From: Corynebacterium rhinophilum
GTDB taxonomy: Bacteria; Actinomycetota; Actinomycetes; Mycobacteriales; Mycobacteriaceae
Reading direction: 5' to 3'
DNA length: 64,000 bases
NCBI RefSeq assembly: GCF_030227225.1
Contig: NZ_JASPHQ010000001.1
Location: forward strand, 61,712-125,711
Positions 17,488 through 25,834 of this stretch are shown here, piece by piece; within the stretch, counting starts at the first letter, position 1; every line of letters starts with the position of its first letter. The notes beneath the pieces are model-generated. The model was not told the DNA's origin, made no database searches, and saw nothing but the letters and a program-made list of their open reading frames with translations. The translations under genes and the position numbers were made by a program.

Positions 17488-17868
17488 TTGTCAGCAACCA
17501 CGAAGGGCGGACCGATTATCCAGACGGGTTCCACAACGGAAGGTCCCGCAGTCACACCAGTAATGACGCGGGGAAGGGGCGGCACGCCGTTTCTTGTTGC
17601 CCTCATCCTCGCCAGCCTCGTGCTGGCGGTGGCGTCCTTGGCGCTAGGTTCGCGTTCGATTCCGCCCGATGAGGTCATCGCCGCGCTGCGCGGAGCGGGG
17701 GAGCAGGATATTCGCGATATCGTGTGGAACCTGCGCATGCCGCGCACCTTCTTGGCCTATTTCGCCGGCGCGGCCCTTGCCGTCGCCGGTGTCTTGGCGC
17801 AATCGTGGACCAGGAACCCGCTAGCGGACCCCGGATTTATCGGTATTACCGCAGCTGCGTCGTGCTAA
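17488..17868 (+). pseudogene. FecCD permease, 5' part cut at a junction with rplE
   Basis: Start of an iron-siderophore permease (TTG 17488 or ATG 17563). The expected N-terminal helix and the motif VWNLRMPRTFLAYFAGAALA are present, then [17 protein letters not shown]. After base 17854 the sequence switches to rplE and the permease frame stops at TAA 17866-17868. Only about 120 of the expected 360 residues remain. Bases 17778-17854 equal window bases 1-77, where the same gene continues normally. So the break is either a real rearrangement or a wrong join in the assembly. Confidence 0.9.
17778..17854 (+). repeat. 77-bp exact repeat, copy 2 (inside truncated permease)
   Basis: Identical to bases 1-77; the copies diverge at the next base, where this one enters rplE sequence. 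The last three bases (CAG) are common to the permease and to rplE at the equivalent place, giving a 3-base microhomology at the join. Confidence 0.9.
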
Positions 17869-18193
17869 GAAGTCCATCGCGAACTTCAAGCTTCGTGAGC
17901 GCATGCCCATCGGCGCACGCGTTACCCTGCGCGGCGACCGTATGTGGGAGTTCCTGGACCGCCTGCTGACCATCGCGCTGCCACGTATTCGTGACTTCCG
18001 CGGTCTCTCTGATCAGCAGTTCGACGGCCATGTCAACTACACCTTCGGCCTGTCCGAGCAGTCTATGTTCTACGAGACCGACATTGACAAGATCGATCGT
18101 CCCCGTGGTATGGACATCACCGTCGTTACCACCGCTACCAACGACGAGGAGGGCCGCAAGCTCCTGCGCGAGCTCGGCTTCCCGTTCAAGTAA
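17855..18193 (+). pseudogene. rplE: Second, 5'-truncated rplE copy
   Basis: 339 bases equivalent to 9411-9749, encoding the last 112 residues of ribosomal protein L5. By my count 18 bases differ (about 95% identity); most changes are silent, and four give Gly-Arg, Gly-Val, Ile-Thr and Ser-Thr replacements. That pattern is of a functional gene from a related lineage rather than of neutral decay. It lacks start and ribosome site; an internal ATG at 17903 is not a plausible L5 start. In corynebacteria rplE is normally followed, before rpsH, by accessory genes including fdhD, and that is the order seen after this copy. Confidence 0.9.
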
Positions 18194-18213
18194 GCACTCG
18201 CTTACGGCCTTAA

Positions 18214-18262
18214 GCCCCAGCTTTCCGATGCCCCCTTTCGGGCACCGCAGGCTGGGGTTTTC
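18214..18262 (+). terminator. Intrinsic terminator after the second rplE copy
   Basis: CCCCAGC (18215-18221) pairs with GCTGGGG (18251-18257), with an inner hairpin, followed by TTTT. The loop contains CTTTCCGATGCCCC, one base off the dispersed 14-mer found later in the window. Confidence 0.8.
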
Positions 18263-18319
18263 GCATGCGTGGGGTACCATGTATGGGTCGATTTTGCTCC
18301 TCTTTCAAGGATTGTCTGC

Positions 18320-19102
18320 ATGTCCCTCAATGAGTCCGTGGCCGCCGCGGTCACGAAGAAAACCGCTCTGCTTGACCAGTCGCCGTCGCGCTTTATCGTG
18401 CGCGCCATCCTGTGGCGTGTACCTGCTCATCGGCACGGCCTTTGCCTGCGCCGTGGCACAAGCGGTGGAAAAGAACTTCGAAGGCTTGGGCAGCGTCGCC
18501 TTCGCCTTCCTCTTCGGCCTCGGCCTGTTTGCCATCATCATCTTGGGCGCTGACCTTGCGACCGGCAACATGCTGTTCATGGTCTACGGAGCCGCCAATA
18601 AGCAGGTGACATGGGCAAAGGCATTCTGGCTCATTATCGTGACCACGGTGTTCAACCTCGTGGGTGCGGCGAACCTCGCCGCCGCGTTGGGGTCTCCGCG
18701 AAGTTCGGCAACCTGCCGGTCGATCACATCATCGTCACGCTCACCGACGCCAAGCTGGCGAAGGGGCCGGCGGGCATGCTCGTCGAGGGCATCCTGGCCA
18801 ACTTCGTGGTCAACATGTCCATCGTGGGTGGCATCTTCGCCAAGGAGATCATCTCGAAGTTCATCGTCATCGTCCCGTTCATCGCGGCGTTCGTGGGCAT
18901 GGGCCTCGAGCACGTCATCGCGAACTTCTGCCTAGTGTGCCTCACGTTCTTTGACGCGGGCGCGTTCCCGGAGCACTTCACGCTCGGCGCGGTGCTGACC
19001 AACTGGGTCATCGTTTGGGTGGGCAACGTCATTGGCGGCGGCTTCCTCATCGGCGGCGTGTACGCCTGGCTCAACAAGGGCCCGGAGGCATACCGCGACT
19101 AG
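18320..19102 (+). pseudogene. Formate/nitrite transporter (FNT) family channel, two frameshifts
   Basis: FNT-family pentameric anion channel for formate or nitrite. The product reads from ATG 18320 (MSLNESVAAAVTKKT) to FIVRAIL in one frame, continues as GVYLLIGTAFA ... VFNLVGAANLAAAL in a second (shift near 18410), and ends SAKFGNLP ... WLNKGPEAYRD in a third (shift near 18690). Each change fits a single base lost or gained. All six helices and the family segments are otherwise present at about 260 residues in total. So the gene is freshly broken, or the bases are sequencing errors. A channel linked to fdhD would suit formate metabolism. Confidence 0.85.
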
Positions 19103-19122
19103 GCTGCGGCGTAGTACGCGAG

Positions 19123-19156
19123 AAGGCCAACCCCGCACGAGCGGGGTTGGCCTTTA
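19123..19156. terminator. Bidirectional terminator between FNT and siderophore operon
   Basis: AAGGCCAACCCCGC pairs with GCGGGGTTGGCCTT around a 4-base loop. It lies between convergent genes, with T-rich ends on both sides. Confidence 0.9.
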
Positions 19157-19157
19157 C

Positions 19158-21626
19158 TTATCGCGCCGTCGATTCTGAAGAATGCAACGGGTTGTCCATG
19201 TCCCCGGCGTAGATGAGCGAGGACTCCTGGTCGCCCAGGTTTACCATCGATAGCGGGTTGCGCAACTGCAAGCGGTTGAGGCAGGAGTGCTTGAACTGCG
19301 ACGCGAGCACCGGGAGTTTCTCTAGCGTGCCGGGGAAGCGGCGTTCGTAATCCAGCACGACTGCACGGCAGCTGAGCCAAAACTCGGTCTCAGTGAGCAA
19401 TCCCTTCCGGTCGAAGAGCGCGGCGAGGTGGCGCAGCACGCCGTCGAGGACGTCGGTGTGGATAGATAGCGCGCGCTGGGCGCCGGTGAAGTCGCCGTGA
19501 TCGACCTGCAGGCGCTCCAGTCCCGCAGGCACGTCCACGCGGGCGTCGACGACCGCGGCCTCTTCTCCTAGGTCCTTGAAGAACGCGCCGACGGGCGCGC
19601 CGTTGTCGAGCTCGAGGATCACGTTCTCGCTGTGCGGCATGAACACGATTCCGTACTGGGCGAGCGCGTGGAGGACTGGGACAAGGTACACGTCGAGCAG
19701 CCGGCGCAGCCATTCTTGCGGCGGCAGACCCGATTGTGCGATCCACTCGGCGGCGAGTGACTCGCCTGCCGGGTCGACGTAGAGGCAGCCCGCCAGAGTC
19801 ACGGCCACGCTCGTGGCGGATAGCTGCGGCATGGGCGAGTCGCGCCACAGCGCGGAGAGCATTTTCTCACGCTCGCTTGTTGAGCCCGCGGGCAGCGGGT
19901 GGCGGTGGTAGGTGTCGCCGCGGTAGCCCACGGCGACGATTTCTTTGAGCAGACGCACGTTGCGGGCCTGGAATTCCGGATCGACATTGAGCTGTTGGGC
20001 TAACCAATCGTTGATGGCGGGCGTGGTTTCCATGTACGCCGGCGAGAGCCCGCGGACGAACCCCATGTTGCGAATGCCCACGGCCGTCTTGACATACGGC
20101 AGCGCCGGGCGCGAGTGGTTGAAGAACGTCCGCAGCGACTGCTGGGGACGGAATAGGTCGCTGCTGGTGCCGATGTACACCAGATCCCGGGAAATGAGCT
20201 GGTCAAAAAAGATCGTGGAGATGCAATTGTCCCACTGCCACGGGTGCAGCGGCAGCGGCACATAGTCATCCGGTGCGCAGCCCAATTCTGCGAGCGCCTG
20301 TTCATAGCGCGGACCGAGGTCCCCGAGCTGCTCGGCGAAGAACCCGGCTAGGTCCGCGACGTCTTCTGATGCCGCCACCACGCAGTGCTCCCGCTTGGCG
20401 GCGAGCCACACGATGTGTATGTCGGCTCCCGCCTCCGGCGCGTAGGCGCGCAGCTCGGTAAGGCTCATCCCGCCGCGCCCCGAATTCGCGAGGAACCCGG
20501 GGTGCCCCTCATACATTGCTGACTCAGCGGTCACGAGATAGTCCGCCTGGGCATTCGTACGCTCCTGGGCGCTGGCGGCGAGCTGCGGTGCGCGCAAGCT
20601 TTGCGCGGCGGGGCGCGTCGCGAGGGCGCGGGCACGGCCGACGAGGGTCGCCTGAATCTCCTCGATGTAGGTGTGCAGGAACCCCGGTTGTATGCCCAGC
20701 TGTTCTGCGGCCCCGGCGATGAGCTCGGCCAGGTGCAGCGGGGCGGCATCGGCAGCTTCGATGCTTTCGGGGACGACTTCGAGATGCGCCAGCCCGTACT
20801 GGTGGGCCGAAAAGCTCAGCTCCCGCGGCCCAAAGTGGACCGACCATCGTTCGGAGTCCGGGTGAAAGCTTGGCGTCAGCAGTCTTTCATGGCTAAATTC
20901 GCGGATGGCCTTGGCGATGAGCTGGCGCTCAGCGGTCTCGGCCGCGCACAGCGCATTCGCCACCGGCGACAGCGAGGCGCGCGCGGCAGCCGCTGAGGAA
21001 TAGAAGTCTGAGGCGGTACAACGCTGCACCCGTGCCGTCTTCGTGTGCCCGCCTTGGAGCAGGCGGATCTCGTTAAGTCCCGGAACATCGAGGAAGCCGG
21101 CCTCGGCGTTCTTGCGGTGAATCGCGCCATTGGCTACGTCGGGCTCCACGAGGAGTTCGCGGAAACCCCGGCAATCGATGAGCCAGCGGATGACCGCGGC
21201 GAAAAGGCTACTGGTTAGCCCAGAAACGTGGGCACCGGCCGGCGGGGCGACGAGGAAGTGCAGTCCGCGTAGTGGCTCTTCCAGCGTCAACTCCCTGATA
21301 CCAGCAGCCTCCGAGCTAGCAGCCTCGGCCAACACCGAGTCCAGCACCACGCGGCGCGGGTCGTAGTCCTCGACGATGCCCATCGGTCTGTGCGGGGCGG
21401 CAGGGTGCGGGTGCAGCTCGAGGATCCAGGCTTCTTCGTGCGGGGAGGCGCGGAGCCGGTCGTATTCGACGGCGACGTCGTTGACGCTGGCCTGTTGCAT
21501 ACCCCAGAATGCGCAGTGAGGATCGGTGAGCCACCCGTGGACAAGCTCGGTGTCGGCGGGGGTGAGCGGGCGAAGGCGCACCGTGCCGTGGGGAGTGAAG
21601 ATGTCGTCACGTTCGGTATTGAGCAT
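19158..21626 (-). CDS. GNAT acyltransferase / NIS siderophore synthetase fusion
   Basis: 822-residue two-domain enzyme. Residues about 1-190 resemble the IucB/RhbD/DesC acetyltransferase family (HGWLTDPHCAFWGMQQ, EEAWILEL), which acylates an N-hydroxylated diamine. Residues about 210-822 are an IucA/IucC-type NRPS-independent synthetase: LPLHPWQWDN, QQSLRTFFNHSRPALPYV, and the metal/ATP segment MPHSENVILEL. In desferrioxamine pathways these two activities are the separate proteins DesC and DesD. The start ATG 21626 overlaps the stop of the monooxygenase gene (TAATG), giving tight coupling. Expected product: a hydroxamate such as a desferrioxamine/nocardamine-type oligomer. Last gene of the operon, ending at a bidirectional terminator. 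Confidence 0.9.
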   Translation of the reverse strand: MLNTERDDIFTPHGTVRLRPLTPADTELVHGWLTDPHCAFWGMQQASVNDVAVEYDRLRASPHEEAWILELHPHPAAPHRPMGIVEDYDPRRVVLDSVLAEAASSEAAGIRELTLEEPLRGLHFLVAPPAGAHVSGLTSSLFAAVIRWLIDCRGFRELLVEPDVANGAIHRKNAEAGFLDVPGLNEIRLLQGGHTKTARVQRCTASDFYSSAAAARASLSPVANALCAAETAERQLIAKAIREFSHERLLTPSFHPDSERWSVHFGPRELSFSAHQYGLAHLEVVPESIEAADAAPLHLAELIAGAAEQLGIQPGFLHTYIEEIQATLVGRARALATRPAAQSLRAPQLAASAQERTNAQADYLVTAESAMYEGHPGFLANSGRGGMSLTELRAYAPEAGADIHIVWLAAKREHCVVAASEDVADLAGFFAEQLGDLGPRYEQALAELGCAPDDYVPLPLHPWQWDNCISTIFFDQLISRDLVYIGTSSDLFRPQQSLRTFFNHSRPALPYVKTAVGIRNMGFVRGLSPAYMETTPAINDWLAQQLNVDPEFQARNVRLLKEIVAVGYRGDTYHRHPLPAGSTSEREKMLSALWRDSPMPQLSATSVAVTLAGCLYVDPAGESLAAEWIAQSGLPPQEWLRRLLDVYLVPVLHALAQYGIVFMPHSENVILELDNGAPVGAFFKDLGEEAAVVDARVDVPAGLERLQVDHGDFTGAQRALSIHTDVLDGVLRHLAALFDRKGLLTETEFWLSCRAVVLDYERRFPGTLEKLPVLASQFKHSCLNRLQLRNPLSMVNLGDQESSLIYAGDMDNPLHSSESTAR

Positions 21627-22975
21627 TACTGACCCCCGAAGGTCTGGAAGGCGACGGAACGCTCGATGGGATAGTACTCGCGGCCGGTGATGGCCTTGAG
21701 AATAATGGAGTTCCTCCACGGTCCCATCCCGAGGTCGGGCGCGATGAGCGAATGAAGGTGTTCCTCGGCGTTTTGGACGAAGAGCGACTGGGCGGCGTCG
21801 ATGGCGAATCCGGGATCGATGGCCAGGCGCCCGGCCGTGTCGAACTGGACTTCTTCGCGTGCGGTCTCCAGGAAGCTGGGGAAGAGCGGGGCCTTGTAGC
21901 CGGTGGCGAGCACCAGCGCGTTTGTCGCGTGCGTGCGGGTTTCGCCGGTCTCGCCGTGGGTCAACGTCAGCTGGAACGGGGCGGACGCGTCTGTGTCGCA
22001 CAGTGCCGCGCTCCAGCCGGCCAGGAGCGTCGAGGCGAATGGGCGCGGCAGGCCCTTCGTGATGGACAACCGGTAGTAGGTGTCGTAGATGTGATTGACG
22101 AGCTGGCCGGAGATTCCCTTGTAAAGATTGCGCTGCTCGCGGTTGAGCCGGTCGCGCGTCGCGGCGTCCAGGCCGCGGAAGAACTGCGCGTACTCGGGGC
22201 TAGTCATCTCGAGGGTGAGCTTGGTGTATTCCATGGGGAAGAAGCGCCCCGAGCGGGTGACCCAGTCCAGCCGCGTGCCCCGGTACGCGGCAGGTTCCAT
22301 GAGATCGGCGTAAATCTCGGCCGCGGACTGCCCCGACCCGATGAGGGTGACGGACTCCTGGGCGAGCAACTCCTTCTTGTGCTCAAGATAGTCCGCCGAG
22401 TGCACGGCGAGCCCGGCTTCCGGCGCAGCCCGCAGCTCGCCGGGGATAAACGGCGTGGTGCCCACTCCGACCACGACGTTGCGGCTGAGCACCGTGCAGG
22501 TGCCCCGCGGCCCGTTGACGGTGACCTCCCACAGATCGTCGACGCGGCGCACCGACGTCACCGTGGAGTTCCACTCGAGCGTGCTCAGCTGCTGGGAGAC
22601 CCAGGCGCAGTAATCGGAGTATTCCTCGCGCAGCGGGTTGAAATCCTCCTTGATGTAGAACTGGTGGATGCGCCCTTGCTGCTTGCAGTAGTTGAGGAAA
22701 CTGTACGGGCTCGTGGGATCGGCGAGGGTGACCAGATCGGCCATGAACGGAACCTGGATCGTCGTCCCAGGAATCATCATCCCGGGGTGCCAGCAAAATT
22801 CCGCGCGCGAATCGAAGAACGCCGCGCGCAGCACGCCGCCGTCAACCAGCGGCTGGCTCAGCGCCGCCAAGCCCAGGTTGAACGGCCCGATCCCGATGCC
22901 CACCAGATCATAGGGCTTAATGCTAGATTCGGCATCAGCGACGGCGGCAGTGCGGGCGGTGGTGGAAGAAGACAT
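21626..22975 (-). CDS. Lysine/ornithine (diamine) N-monooxygenase
   Basis: FAD- and NADPH-dependent N-hydroxylating monooxygenase (SidA/IucD/DesB family), 449 residues, making the hydroxylamine needed for a hydroxamate siderophore. FAD motif GIGIGPFNLGLAAL near residue 27. Substrate/FAD region FCWHPGMMIPGTTIQVPFMA. NADPH motif LIGSGQSAAEIY near residue 213. Late ATGYK motif. It follows the decarboxylase by 36 bp and is translationally coupled to the synthetase. With a decarboxylase upstream, the natural substrate is more likely the diamine (cadaverine or putrescine) than the amino acid (inference). Confidence 0.93.
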   Translation of the reverse strand: MSSSTTARTAAVADAESSIKPYDLVGIGIGPFNLGLAALSQPLVDGGVLRAAFFDSRAEFCWHPGMMIPGTTIQVPFMADLVTLADPTSPYSFLNYCKQQGRIHQFYIKEDFNPLREEYSDYCAWVSQQLSTLEWNSTVTSVRRVDDLWEVTVNGPRGTCTVLSRNVVVGVGTTPFIPGELRAAPEAGLAVHSADYLEHKKELLAQESVTLIGSGQSAAEIYADLMEPAAYRGTRLDWVTRSGRFFPMEYTKLTLEMTSPEYAQFFRGLDAATRDRLNREQRNLYKGISGQLVNHIYDTYYRLSITKGLPRPFASTLLAGWSAALCDTDASAPFQLTLTHGETGETRTHATNALVLATGYKAPLFPSFLETAREEVQFDTAGRLAIDPGFAIDAAQSLFVQNAEEHLHSLIAPDLGMGPWRNSIILKAITGREYYPIERSVAFQTFGGQ

Positions 22976-23011
22976 GACAAACTCCTGTTTTAAGTTTCTG
23001 TGGGTCGTGGT

Positions 23012-24505
23012 CTAGCGCGCGGGTTGTACCGCGAGAACGCTGGGGCTCGGTTGAGCGTTGGCTTGGTCGACGGCGTTCATCTCGCGCTCGATGAGCCCGA
23101 GGATCGCGTCGATATCTGTGCCACGCAGCTGCGGATCGAGAATGGTGAACTTCCAGCACGGCGCGCCTTCGAAGGTGGTGGTCGCGATAATTACGTCGCC
23201 CCGCTCGAGCAAGCGCTGGCGGACGATCTGGACGAGGCTGGCGGGGGCATCGGCAGGCGTAAACAGCACCGTGGAAAGCTCCGGTGTGGCGCGCAGTGCA
23301 AAGCGTGGATGGGCGTCGACGCGCCGGGCGGCATCGCGGGCCGCGGCGCAGCAGGCGTCGAAGGCCTCCCCGAGGGCGTCGGCGCCGTGGGTGCGCAGCG
23401 TCATCCAGAGCTTGAGCGCGTCGAAGCGACGCGTGGTTTGGAGCGAGAAGTCCGCGAGATTGTGGTCGGTGGCGTCTTCGGGGTTGAGGTAGTCCGCGTG
23501 CCACGACACGAGGGCGCAGTCAGCGGGATCGCGCAAGAGAATCGCGCTGCAGGCCACCGGCTGGAAGTAGCCCTTGTGGAAGTCGACGGTGACGCTATCG
23601 GCTGCGTCGATGCCGCGCAGACGGTGTCGCTGCGTGGGCGAGAGCAGCAGGATACCCCCGTACGCGGCGTCGACATGCAAGTGCACCCCAGCGTGGAGGC
23701 AGACCTTGGCGATGGTCTCTAGCGGATCGATGGTGCCGCGGTCGGTTGCCCCAGCGGTGGCCACGACGGCCATCGGCGTGTAGCCGTCCGCCACGTCGGC
23801 CGCGATGCGCCGGGCGAGATCAGCCGGGTCGAGTCGGTGTGCGGCATCCGAGTCGATAGTGATGACGGCGGTATCCGCAAGCCCAAGGAGGTGGGCAGCG
23901 CGCAGCACGGAGTAGTGGGCGTGGCTGCTGGTGTAGAGGCGCAACTGGGAAAGTCCCTGCACGCCCTGGGCGCCCAGCGCCTTTTCGCGCGCAATATAGA
24001 GCGCCTGCAGGTTGGATTGCGTACCACCGGAGGTAAAGACCCCGCGGGTGCGGGAATGCGGGTCTTGCGGCCAGCGCAGCTTGCGCGCGAAGAACTCGAG
24101 GAGGTGGCCTTCGATTGCGGCGGCACTCGAGGCCTGATCCCAGCTTTCGACCGCGGTGTTAACTGTGGTGGCGAGCAGGTCCGCGCCCACGGCGGTGGCG
24201 GTGATCGGACAGTTGAGGTGGGCGATGTAGCGCGGGTGGTGGTACCACACGGCGTGGTCGAGCCAGAGTTCGCGAAGCTCAGCCAACGCGGCGTCAAATG
24301 TACCAATTGGGTGCTCGAGGTCAACGCGTGTGACGGCCGCTGCTGTCTCATGGGCGTTGCGACCGGAGCGTGGCGCGTCGCCCTCGGCGAGATACTGCGT
24401 GAGGGTGTGCTGGCTGTGGTGGATGATTGTGTTTAATGCAGTCGGATCGGCTCCTACGAAGGAATCGACGAACGGGGCCGGTCTCTCCTGACGAATTTTG
24501 TGCAT
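23012..24505 (-). CDS. PLP-dependent decarboxylase of the siderophore operon (DesA-like)
   Basis: Group II pyridoxal-phosphate decarboxylase, 497 residues from ATG 24505, of the DesA / diaminobutyrate decarboxylase type; expected to turn lysine (or ornithine) into the diamine backbone of the siderophore. The PLP lysine is in VTVDFHKGYFQPVACSA (about residue 305), HVDAAYGGIL carries the cofactor aspartate, and TSGGTQSNLQAL the phosphate-binding turn. An ATG at 24523 would add 6 residues but lies inside the iron box, so 24505 is preferred; no good ribosome site is visible for either. First gene of the operon, led by the strongest DtxR-like site in the window. Confidence 0.9.
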   Translation of the reverse strand: MHKIRQERPAPFVDSFVGADPTALNTIIHHSQHTLTQYLAEGDAPRSGRNAHETAAAVTRVDLEHPIGTFDAALAELRELWLDHAVWYHHPRYIAHLNCPITATAVGADLLATTVNTAVESWDQASSAAAIEGHLLEFFARKLRWPQDPHSRTRGVFTSGGTQSNLQALYIAREKALGAQGVQGLSQLRLYTSSHAHYSVLRAAHLLGLADTAVITIDSDAAHRLDPADLARRIAADVADGYTPMAVVATAGATDRGTIDPLETIAKVCLHAGVHLHVDAAYGGILLLSPTQRHRLRGIDAADSVTVDFHKGYFQPVACSAILLRDPADCALVSWHADYLNPEDATDHNLADFSLQTTRRFDALKLWMTLRTHGADALGEAFDACCAAARDAARRVDAHPRFALRATPELSTVLFTPADAPASLVQIVRQRLLERGDVIIATTTFEGAPCWKFTILDPQLRGTDIDAILGLIEREMNAVDQANAQPSPSVLAVQPAR

Positions 24506-24521
24506 GTTAGGAGACGCTAAC

Positions 24522-24540
24522 ATAAGTTAGGCTACGGTAA
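24522..24540. promoter_or_regulatory. DtxR iron box at the siderophore operon promoter
   Basis: ATAAGTTAGGCTACGGTAA matches 14 of 19 positions of the DtxR consensus TTAGGTTAGGCTAACCTAA by my count, including the central GTTAGGCTA. It sits just upstream of the decarboxylase start, so iron-loaded DtxR should shut the operon off. Confidence 0.75.
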
Positions 24541-24911
24541 AAGTATCTAATGAAAAGTGGTGCTGTGCGCGGGCATGCTGCTGTTATCCGTGGTCACGGC
24601 GGGATGTGTTTGCTGCACCGGCTCGGGGAAGGGTGTGAAAGCGCTGGTCTGATGCGCAGTGCGCGGGGTCGACAGCCGAGGTCTCGGGCGTAGCAGGAGT
24701 GGCACAGGGGTGAGTGCAAAGAATGGGCGTGCGGTGCATTTTCTACGGGTTAGTTGCGGGCGCAGGGCGGGGCGAGGTCGGGGTGTAAAAACGCGTCTTT
24801 CGCTCCGGGCAAGGCTGAGGCGGGATAAATTAATTCTTGTAGACCTTTTGTGTGGCGGTGGCCATACAGCAAACCGTGTGGCCGCGAGCCAAGAGGCTTA
24901 GGCTAGAAAAC
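24541..24911. other. Intergenic region with little recognisable content
   Basis: 371 bp between the iron box and the dehydrogenase remnant. Apart from the short lipoprotein-like reading frame at 24560-24652, I see no gene, repeat or RNA. The composition is GC-rich like a decayed coding region. Confidence 0.5.
24560..24652 (+). pseudogene. Possible lipoprotein signal-peptide remnant
   Basis: A 30-codon frame encodes MLLLSVVTAGCVCC (ATG 24575), which looks like a lipoprotein signal with lipobox VTAGC, and stops 25 codons later. It runs divergently from the siderophore operon and shares its iron box, the usual position for a siderophore-binding protein gene. The body of such a protein is absent. 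Weak evidence, based only on the signal-like segment and its position. Confidence 0.3.
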
Positions 24912-25274
24912 ATGAAGACAGCATTGCTTGTAGGTGGCGGCCTGATCGGTTTCTCGTTTGCCCAGCGCTTCGTCGACGCGGGGTGGCAGGTGCGCATGAC
25001 GGACGTGCGCGCAGAACTCGCCGACGCGGCCACAGGCCCGTTCGAGTCCAACCGCTTGGGCGGCGGCCCCGAGGGCATCAAGTCGATTATCGAACATATC
25101 GCGGGAGCTTGGGACACCGAGCTTGTCGCCGGAGTGCCCGACATGTCGCATCTCGACGAGGTGTACGCGCAAGTCGATGCCGCCTACGGCAACGACGCCG
25201 AGACCTTCGAGTCCGGCACCCGCCGCCGCAATGCGCTGCTGCGCGGGTTCCTCGACGTGCGCGCTGCACACTAG
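24912..25274 (+). pseudogene. 3-hydroxyacyl-CoA/carnitine dehydrogenase-like gene with large internal deletion
   Basis: 120-residue frame. Residues 1-37 are the start of an NAD-binding Rossmann fold (LLVGGGLIGFSFAQRFVDAG ... VRMTDVR, with GxGxxG-like glycines and the acidic end of strand 2). From about residue 42, GPFESNRLGGGPEGIKSIIE resembles the C-terminal domain of 3-hydroxyacyl-CoA dehydrogenase/carnitine 3-dehydrogenase. Roughly 190 residues between them are missing while the frame is kept. It cannot be an active dehydrogenase. It converges on the gene at 25293 with an 18-bp gap. Confidence 0.65.
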
Positions 25275-25292
25275 CGCTTACTCGGCGCGGAG

Positions 25293-25834
25293 TTATTCGG
25301 GGCGCAGGATGCGCTGGGCGACCTCGACATCAGGGTTCGCCGTGCGCAGGGCGTCGAGGATGTCATCGGCCGCCAGGCGCAAATCGTCGTCCGTGAGCGG
25401 ATCCAGAGCCTCGAGGATATAGAGCACGCTGGTGATCTCCGGCGTGGGCTGGACTCGGTGCTCGGGCCGGAAGCGCCGCGCGGCACTACCCGCGGCATCG
25501 CGCACGGTAGCGGTTCCTACCTCGATGCGCACTGGGCCCTCGAAGCCATCGAGGGCAAACGTCGTGATCGGCAGCTCGAAACGGCGGGCGACGGCGTTGC
25601 CGAGGGCAACCACGGGGGCATCGGAAGGCTGGGCGCCCAGCTCAAAAGCGCGGGATCGAGCCCGGCGTTCTGCCACGCCGTGCGCCACGCGGCGACATGG
25701 GGCTGGAACGCTGACGGGGCGGCGGGGGTGTCGGCAGCCGGGGAAGTGACGTTGCGTGCGGTGATGAGCAGCGCGCGGTAGTCGGGGCGCGGGGTGTCCA
25801 GCTCGACGTTGACGAGGAAATCGATAAGGCTCAT
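25293..25834 (-). pseudogene. Unknown protein coupled to fdhD, one frameshift
   Basis: ATG 25834 overlaps the fdhD stop (ATGA). The first frame gives MSLIDFLVNVELDTPRPDYR through AGLDPALL. Near 25645 the coding signal moves to another frame and continues ELGAQPSDAPVVALGNAVAR to AQRILRPE and a stop at 25293. One base missing would explain it. The whole would be about 180 residues. I do not recognise the family; its coupling to fdhD suggests a part in formate dehydrogenase or molybdenum cofactor matters. Confidence 0.6.

Noticed and set aside
21752..22993. Plus-strand frame of 413 codons opposite the N-monooxygenase
   Set aside because: The minus strand carries clear FAD and NADPH motifs; the plus frame is Arg/Gly-rich with no domain.
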